Assembly (NCBI GenBank): GCA_028023455.1
Contig: JAQFVV010000018.1
Location: 10,436,771 to 10,500,770 of the forward strand
Direction of reading: 5' to 3'
Origin: Epiperipatus broadwayi
Taxonomy: Eukaryota; Onychophora; Udeonychophora; Euonychophora; Peripatidae
Length of the DNA stretch: 64,000 bases
In this document: one piece after another, positions 26,401 to 35,400 of the stretch
Layout of the letters: the number at the start of each line of letters is the position of its first letter
How positions within the stretch are numbered: position 1 is the first letter of the stretch
Notes under the pieces: model-generated
Database searches by the model: none
What the model saw: the letters and a program-made list of their open reading frames with translations, nothing else
Told to the model about the DNA's origin: nothing
Translations under genes and position numbers: made by a program

Positions 26401-29400
26401 GTTAACAATAAAAGCACCCCCCCCCCCAGTTGGTTGTCTAGCTGTATGTTATAAAAAAAATGACAGCTAACATTATTAGCATGTCAATAGAAATAAAAAA
26501 ATCAATTGCCAGTTGTTACTCATTCATTACTCAATAAAAGTGTAATTTTTTTTCTCTCACTGCAGCAAGGAGGGAAAAAATAAAGTGGCTAAAATTGGCT
26601 CAATTGAAGAATTTAATCTGGCCTATCCTCAAAATTGGTCAAACTATAAGGATAGAGTACTCATCTATATGCAGGCTAATCAAATCAAAAAGTTTGAGTT
26701 AAAATTAGGCATCCAGATTTTTGTCATTGGATCTCAGACATATGAGATTCTTCGAGCGTAGGCCACCCCCATGCTTCTAGCTGATCTTGATTTTTGGCAA
26801 AGTGTTGACTCTACTCACAAACTTTTTCAACATCCCTAATGATAGTGCAGAGATATTCAATCTCTGTTCCCAAGGGAAACGTGAAAAAGCTAAAGATTTT
26901 GATGTTAAAATAAGAAAAATAGCCCTAAAATGCGATTTTAAAGGCTTTCTTAATGAAACTTTGAGGGATCAATTTATTTGTGAAATGAGAGACCATAACT
27001 TTAGGGTCAAACTCCTAATGGACGATGACATCTCTCAAGTGACTAAAGGGGTTAAGAGTGAGTCAAGCAAGTTCATTGAAGAAAATGGATGACAGCATTA
27101 AAATTGTTCGGCAGGAAACTGGGTCAAACAAACATCTGGCTGACAATATAAAACATTGCATGAATAAATTGGCAACAAGTAAAAAACGTTATTATAGGTA
27201 CGATCAACCAATATGCATACACACTGAATGTGTACACCATTATACAGTGTGTAAATATTGCAAGTGTGTTAGACACACAAAAACTACATGATTTAAAAGA
27301 AAACAGGCAACTAATGATGAAAGAGAAGAGTGCATTCCAAAAAGCCAGAAGCCAATTTAAAATCGAATTAACTAAATGTCTGTATAAACAATGTAAGAGA
27401 TATTGCCTTTCTTTCAAATGCAGAATTATCATTATTGATACACCAGTGACAATAGAACTGGACATCGGGTCTGAAGTGTCCATTGTAGTAAAAAGATGAC
27501 TTTATTATTAATAAGAAAAATAAACCTCACCTGCATCCTAGCAGCAAAATAATCATTTATTACCAAGGCAGTCAAATAGCACTCGTGGGTCTGAAAAGAC
27601 TCAAAGTTATAGTATCTAATAAAACTGTATATCTACCTCTGGTTCTGTCATCAGGTGAATGTAGCAATTTATTAGGCTATGACTCATTCACTCTAGCTTT
27701 TGCAGTGACTAAAGTGAACGCCCTCAAACAATAAATTCAAAACAGTTAATAATACAGTTTGAACCCTAATATAAAACATGAAACTAAAAGTGCAAAAAAG
27801 GCAGATAGATGCTCAAGTCCTATGCTGTATATTTAAAGGAATCACTAAATGTGTTCCAGAAATTGTGATTAAAACTAAAGAATCACAAACAGTAGTCGTT
27901 CAAATGGCTGTTGAATAGCCACATCATAGACACAGAAACCAACTAAGGTTGAATTATGCATCACCAGCCATCAGTGAAGAATTACCACCTGACAGTGATG
28001 ATTCATTAGACAGCAGTGATGAATCTACAAAACTAAAAGTTTAAGCAGATCTACAAATGAATACATTGGACTTGCTGATGAAGCCAAAAACTAATGAAAA
28101 CATTCACCACAGCATCTGAAGGACTCTTTCGCCAGGATTAATTTTAGCCAGTGGCAGAAAATGTTATATCTCACCTTGCCTTCAAATAATGGAAAATTTA
28201 AATCTGTTAGAATAAACCATATGCACATTGATTACAAATTATAACTCAGAAAACAAAATATGATATAAGAACAATATCTAGAGATAAATATCAACAAATT
28301 ATTACTTCTCCGAACGTTTTCGAAGGCTGACCCTTCATTATCAAGGACTACAAAATTTCTTATAATCTCCAACAATATACTGATATGCAAATATTCGAAA
28401 TGAATTAGGAGAATATGCAATTAAGGCTCAAAGCGCCTCAGCACACCTTTCTTTGATAAAGAGTAAAAGGACTCCCTCTTATTTAATGCATGCTCATCCG
28501 AAATGATAAAAAACGCCTCTTTAATTTTGCTTCTCAAATCACTTCACTCCCTATATACTACTTTAGGTTCATCTGGTCTGCATGCATGACCCACAGCAAT
28601 TGCATGTTGTACAAAAATTGACAGATGGGATGAATCAGCTAAAGCTCTATTATATGAATGTACATGTTGGGACTAATCCCGATCTGTCTTATTTTGATCG
28701 GATTGAGTATTCATTGTCACAGACTAATGGTTGTAGTATAGATAACATACATCCAATGACAAAAAAGGATGAATAGGTGATGATGCTCCATGAATTTGTT
28801 TACTATTATTATAGATGGAGATTTGGCCATAAATAGTCAATCCATTTGAAGGTAAGAAGCGAGAGCTTCTGTTAAAAAGCTGAATGGTAGAATACATGTT
28901 CTTCCAGAGACATCAACTGACAAGCTGAATGAGTAATGCAGTGAGGCAAAATCACATTCAGGACTAGAAGATGCTAGAACCTAACGCAGATATGACAAGC
29001 TGTCAGAGTACAATTGGAAGTACCATCATACCTACTCACAAGAAGACAGACTGTCATGATACAGCTGCAAGTGGTAGGTAAAATTATATGCATTGGAGTA
29101 TCTTTTTTTTATAGTTGATGGCAACTAGAAGCTATACCTCATTAACAGTAGCAGGAAATACTGTAATTGCTTTATATGGTATGCAAGTGTATTTGTTTCA
29201 TGTTATATTAATAAATATGTATTAATAATTGTATTTACATGCCTGTGTTTATATAATAATTCACGTATTGCTGTGTCTGCGGGATACATATAACCAGTCA
29301 AACTATGAATAAAATTAAGATGTACAACTTTATTAACAAAGTAATAATAATAACGAAGGATATATATATATTAAAATATTAATTAGTTTTTAGTCCGAAT

Positions 29401-32400
29401 AATAATAATAATAATAATGTAAAAATCAACTTACTGAATACACGCATTACTCGATAGAGTGTGTATCTTTCTTTCTAAGGGAATAAGGCAATACTAACAC
29501 ATTTATGCCTTGCTCCAGTTAGCACAATTTAGCAAATACTGTTTCCTTTTTCATTATTCATTGACTGCTATGACTATAGCTTCACAGGAAGAAACCTACT
29601 TTCTCTCTCTACTGCTACATCTTCATTAAGATTTCTTACTTTTATACATATGCAAATGAGAATCTATTTGCAGCACTCTCTAACATTCTAATTTTAAAAT
29701 AATTCAGCCCATACTCCCTGCAATAGGAGAGACCAATCACTAAAGAACATAAACATACTAGTATGCTAAAATATAATCAAACAATCCAATCCTTCCATTC
29801 CAAAATTAGTAAATTTAATGACAAACAAAATATTTGAACTTAGCCGATTGTCGATGAAAAATGTTGGCTGTACATCCCCTACCAAGGCTTCAGACATTAT
29901 ACATTTTATTTTTTTTCTAACTATTTTTTAACCTTTAGCTACAGTTTTTTCAGTAATCCTATTACTCTCCAGATGATAAGGAGGAGTAAGAAGATGCTTG
30001 ATTCCTCTATCATGCAGGAAATCCATAAATCTCTGAGATATAGCCTATACCATTATTAGTCACAATGAGCTCTGGGGAACCATGGGTGGCAAAGATTTTA
30101 TTTAATGCAATTATAGTACATTTAGTGCTTGTATTCATAACCAACTTATATTCTGTTCATCTAGAGTAGACATCAACCAATTCAAGTATTAGGTGTCCAT
30201 CCAATAGACCAGTATGATCCAAATGAATACGAGCCCATGGAGTTGTAGGTTTTATCCACATTTCTAATTGCGTTGGTAGTAGGTTAGTGGTCTGTTGACA
30301 ATTTTAACATTTTTTTACTGAACTTTAATATCCTCAGTTATATTAGATCACCAAACATAAGAGTGAGGGTGAGCTTTCATTCTGACAACTCCCAGGTGAC
30401 CTTTATGTAACAAATTTAGTACCTGAATTCCTCCAGTGAGAGTCATCTGTACATGATCAGGATTCAATATACATCCACAATAAACTGACAGTCTATCTCT
30501 ATTTATCTAAATTATTTTATCTATTTCAGGAGGAAGGGTATTCAGCCAATCACTTTTTATCCATTTACCAGCTTCTCATAACCATTCTGCTCCTACAGCA
30601 TTATTTATTATCTCTGATTTCATTGAATCTATACAATTTATTTCTTTAATCACATAAACGTTTTCTTTACAATTTGGTAATCGCAACAAGGCATCTGCAT
30701 GTCCAATTTCATTTCCTAGTTTGAAAATTAGTTGATAATGGTTAATGAGACATAACATTCTCTGGCTTACTTGATTGGGAATTTTTTTCTCAGAACCGAA
30801 AATTCCCACCTGAGGCGGATGAGCTATACAAATCTTAAACTTATATGAATGCCTAGTTAAGGATATACAGAGTTTCAAAGAAAAGGGGAAGAGAATAATA
30901 GTTATAGAGGATATAAACGGGTATATTGAAGAAATTGATGATGTAGGTAATAAGAATGGATAGCTCTTGAAGAATTTTTGTCAGAGAGTGAATTTGAGCA
31001 TTGGAAATTTTATCAAATATTTATGAGGTACAATACACATGGTTTAGAAATAATATATTTCACACAATAGATTATGTATTAGTAGAGAAAGAAAGAATGA
31101 CTAAAGTACAGAAAGTTCAAGTGTTTGATAATGAAGAGAAAGTGTATAATAGTGATCATAACTTCTTTATAATAGAAATGTTTAGTAATGTGACGGAATA
31201 TAGAAATAAAAGTAGAACTAATAGTGAAAGATGTGGATGGAGAATGAATGATAAGGTAAGTTAGAAGAGTATAAAATAAAAGTTGAAGTAACCATGGAAG
31301 AGTTAGTTGGGGGTGAGTATAAGGACTGATGTGGTGAAATAGAGAAAGTGGCAAATAGGGTTTTAGGTGGAATATTCAGAAGAATAAAAATAATAAAAAA
31401 CATGAGAGTTAGTAAAAGTGTAAAAGAGAGGGGGAAAGCATGCAGAGAATATAAGTATCCTATTAAGAACAAAGAAAGTGAAAAAGATGTTAATGTTAAA
31501 TGGGAAAAGTACTTAGAAAAAAGAAGTTGGCTAAAATAGATAATTATAGAGAGAGAATAAAATTGAATAGTAAATTGTTGGAGGATATTAATAAAAGTGG
31601 AAGAGATGGGAGTAAAAAATTTTGGAAATAACATTAAAAGAAGCAAGGTAGGGGAAGAGAGAGAGTATTACTAGATGATGAGGGAGTAGAGAATAGCTCT
31701 AGAGAAGAATTAGAGATTTTATTAAATAAGTGTGTAATGGGTATGGAAAAGATGTTAGATGTGGACAGAGTGATAGCAAACATGAAAGCATATAGTAATG
31801 GGAATAATAGATTTATAGAAAATGAACTGAATGAGGCAGAGAAGAAATTGAGGCAAGAGGTTTAGTTGGATGGGCAGCAAAGATGGTAATGATTTTAGAG
31901 TATAAGGCAAAAGTAAAATTATTATCATGTTTTAATAAGATGGCACAGAAGAGAGATTTTTTGGATAGTTGGAATAATATAAGAGTAAGGCTACTATTTA
32001 AAGAAAAGGGTAAGGATCATAGAAAGTTAAATAATTATAGACCGATAATGGTAACATCAGTATTATATAAAGTGTTTTATATATCGTGGCTGGAAGAGTT
32101 GCAAAATGGATGGAAGATAATAATATACGATTGGATAGGCATATAGCAGATTGTTTATTTGTACTTAAACAACTTATGGATATGGGTAGGTATAAAGGTA
32201 GACAGTTATATATGGCTTTTATAGATATAAAGAAGGGGTATGATAGAAATAGAAATAGAGTATGGGTAAGTTTAGTAAATTTGGATATAGAGTATGAGTA
32301 AGTTTAGTAAATTTGGGAATGGATGGAGCTTTTGTGGATATTATTAAGAAATTATATGAAAATAATTACTATATATATCAGTTAGGGAATATAGGATCAG

Positions 32401-35400
32401 TTAAAGTTAAAAATGGGGTGGGTTTAAGGCAAGGATGCCCTATGTCACCTATTTTGTTTTTATTGTATTTGAGAGAAATGGAGAGAGCAATAGAAAGACT
32501 ATGAAGAGGGATAGAGATACTGTTAATAGGTGGCAAGGGAGTATATACATTATCAGATCTTTTATTTGCAGATGATGTCTTTTTGTGCGCAGAAAGAAGG
32601 GAAAGTATGGAAATTATGCTGATGACATGCGCAAGGGTGGGTAAAGAAATGGGGATTAAGTTTAGTGAAGAAAAATCAAAAGTAATGATGATTAATACTG
32701 GGGAAGAGAAGACAGAGAATTTTTATTAGGGGATATAAAGTTTAATTGTGGTGAATAGATTCAACTATTTGGGAATCGTCTTAAGTAATCAGAGAAATTG
32801 CTTGGATGAATGGGAGAAAAAATTGATAAATGAAGCAAATAGAATAAAAGGATTGATAAAGAAATTAACTGTTTTCATATAATAAATATGACGTAACTAG
32901 AATTGTATAGGAGTAGCAGTAGCAGGGTTAACATATGGTAACGATACTTTGTGTTAGTAAAGGGGTATTAGATTACTTGGAAAAAGTACAAGAAGTGGGA
33001 AGACATATATTAGATGCAGATGTGTAGGGGGAAAAGGAGACAATTCAAGGAGGAATGGGATGGACAGGTTTTTATATGAGAAATGCAATAAGCAAAATGA
33101 AAATGTCGGTAGATTGCAGTTTATGGATAATAAAAGAATAGCCAAAATAGTATTTAATTGGGTTATGAATAAAGGGCAGTTAACAAAATGGCTGAGAACG
33201 GTAATGTGGTATGCAGAAGATTTGGATAAAGAATTTATATCAGTATACTTGTTCAAAAGATGGGATGATTGCATTAGGAGTGGTAAGGAATGGGATAGAA
33301 GTATAGATGCATTAATAAAGAGTAGGAAGTTGGAGAGATGGAGAACTAGTATGGAGAGTAAAAAGAGTTTAAATATATATAGAAGTAAACAGAATATTGA
33401 GTGCGAGTTAATTTAGATAATAGCAAGGAAAGTGGTTTATTGTTTAAGGCTCAAATGGGATTTTGCAATAGGGGATTATACACGTAAATGGAAAAATGTG
33501 GGTGATTTAGTCTGCAAGTTGTGTAAGGAAGGCCTAGAAAATATTAGGCATTTGTTAATTGAATGTAAATGCCTGAAAGCATAAAGAGTACAAATAATAA
33601 AGTTGTGGAAGAATAAATATAAGCAAAGTGATTATACAGAAAGTGGGTTATTGATTTTTGGGAAAAGATAAGGGGGATTTAGATATAAAGGCCATGGAGT
33701 TGTCAAAGATTACGTTGTGGAAATAGGATGGAGCAGAATATGGGAAAATGTAGGGCGAAGAATGAAAAGGGAAGGTAAAAGTGGCTAACCAGTTTCTCTG
33801 AGCATAATTTCTGAGAGTTTCCTGACTCTGTATAAGGAGAAGTCATAGTGCATATATCACTTCCACCCATAACTATATTGGTGGAACTTCTTGATTTGCA
33901 AATATGACTGCTAACATCTCCTTGTTTATTTGATTATAATTCTTTTCAGCCACTATAAAAACTCTGAGGCATATGCAATTGGACATTTGCCTCCAGCAAA
34001 TATGGGTGAGAAATTATAGCACCTACATTCTATTTTGATGCATCAGTCATTATAATTACATCAATATTGCTCTGACAACGAACCAATAAACTTCCTGAAG
34101 TTAACATCTCTTTTGCAATATTAAAAACCCTTTTCATGATCATTATTTTAGGTTCAACATTGTTTAAGAAGTTAATATAATGGAGATAAATAATGCAATT
34201 TTTCTTTTATAAAATTCTCAGAAATTTAAGAGTTCTAAAAACACTTGCAATTCTTTCATATTTCTATGCTTAATAACCTTAACTTTATTTGGATCTGGAA
34301 ACTGACCCTTAGCATTTATAACATAATAAGAAATTTTCTTTCTTGTGGACCAAATACATTTGCTACATATTTGTTTTTGCCTTTGCTAATTTTGAGCAGA
34401 CTAAATGTACCCATTTTTTCCAATTCAGATTCTGTTGCACTCATAATCAAAATGTCATACAGATAAGGAATTACACCATCCATGGATCTAAACAATATAT
34501 CCATTTTTGTCCAGAAAACATTAGGGGTGATACATATACCATAAGGCAGTTTACTACATTTAAATAATCCCTTATGGGTAATCAATGTCAACAACTCTGC
34601 TGTATTTTCAGTTACAGGTATCTGGTAAAAAAACTGCTTTCAGTTTTATCTTCACAAAATAATTAGCCTTCTGTAACAACGCCAGTATTTCATGGACATT
34701 AGGTACCAGATATGATCCTGTCTTTATAAATTTATTGGTAGTAATCCTATAATCACTATATATAGACAGAGTTCCATCTGGCATAATTACTGTAACTACT
34801 GGCACGGCCCATAGCATTTCTTCAGTCGGCATTAAGACTCATTTCTTCTATCTTCTCTCTTAAAAGGAACAGCACCTTACAAGGTTTGCAGAAAATCAGT
34901 TGCACATTACTTATTAATTCTATATTCACTGGTCTTGATCTTAATTCTTCTATGCTTGAACAATTCCAGGTATCTTCTTTTCATAAGGTATTTCATATGG
35001 ACCATCTTTAATATATTCATTCTTATACTCAAAGGTTCAAACTAATTTCTGCCCAATAATGAGCTTACATCTTTATTTACCACATGCAAAACAAAGGATC
35101 TCCACCTAGAATTCAACTTTACTTTGCCATGGATATCAACTTTATTTCTGTTTATATTTGTTACAATCTCATCTTTTAATACAAATTTCTTTTTATGGCT
35201 TTCATTAATCCGAATCCAATCTTTATGTGACATTAAGCACAAACCTGTTTCACTATCAACTTCCATTATTACCCATTTATCGCAAACTCATACTTCGAGA
35301 AATATATGATCCATTGTTTTGTTATTTTTGTTATTTACGCTCTTTATCACCAATTTCTTGAGCTTCGCTTCTCCCCCAAATTTGTAATCCATTTTTTCTT

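Larger units (their letters stand above)
30849..33865 (+). mobile_element. APE-type non-LTR retrotransposon N1, nested in E2
   Basis: Boundaries follow from E2: joining sequence at 30848 to 33866 restores the RNase H frame (HQYSYG, then SYKFKI). The + strand encodes the end of an APE endonuclease, an RT and a C-terminal Cys-rich domain, all with stops and shifts. The 5' end is truncated within the endonuclease. Its 3' end (gactctg...gtgcat...tcactt) matches N2 at 50928-52573. No clear target duplication. Confidence 0.85.

Noticed and set aside
31218-31646. 142-codon - strand membrane-like protein
   Set aside because: Shadow of the purine-rich coding strand of LINE N1; hydrophobicity is a by-product.
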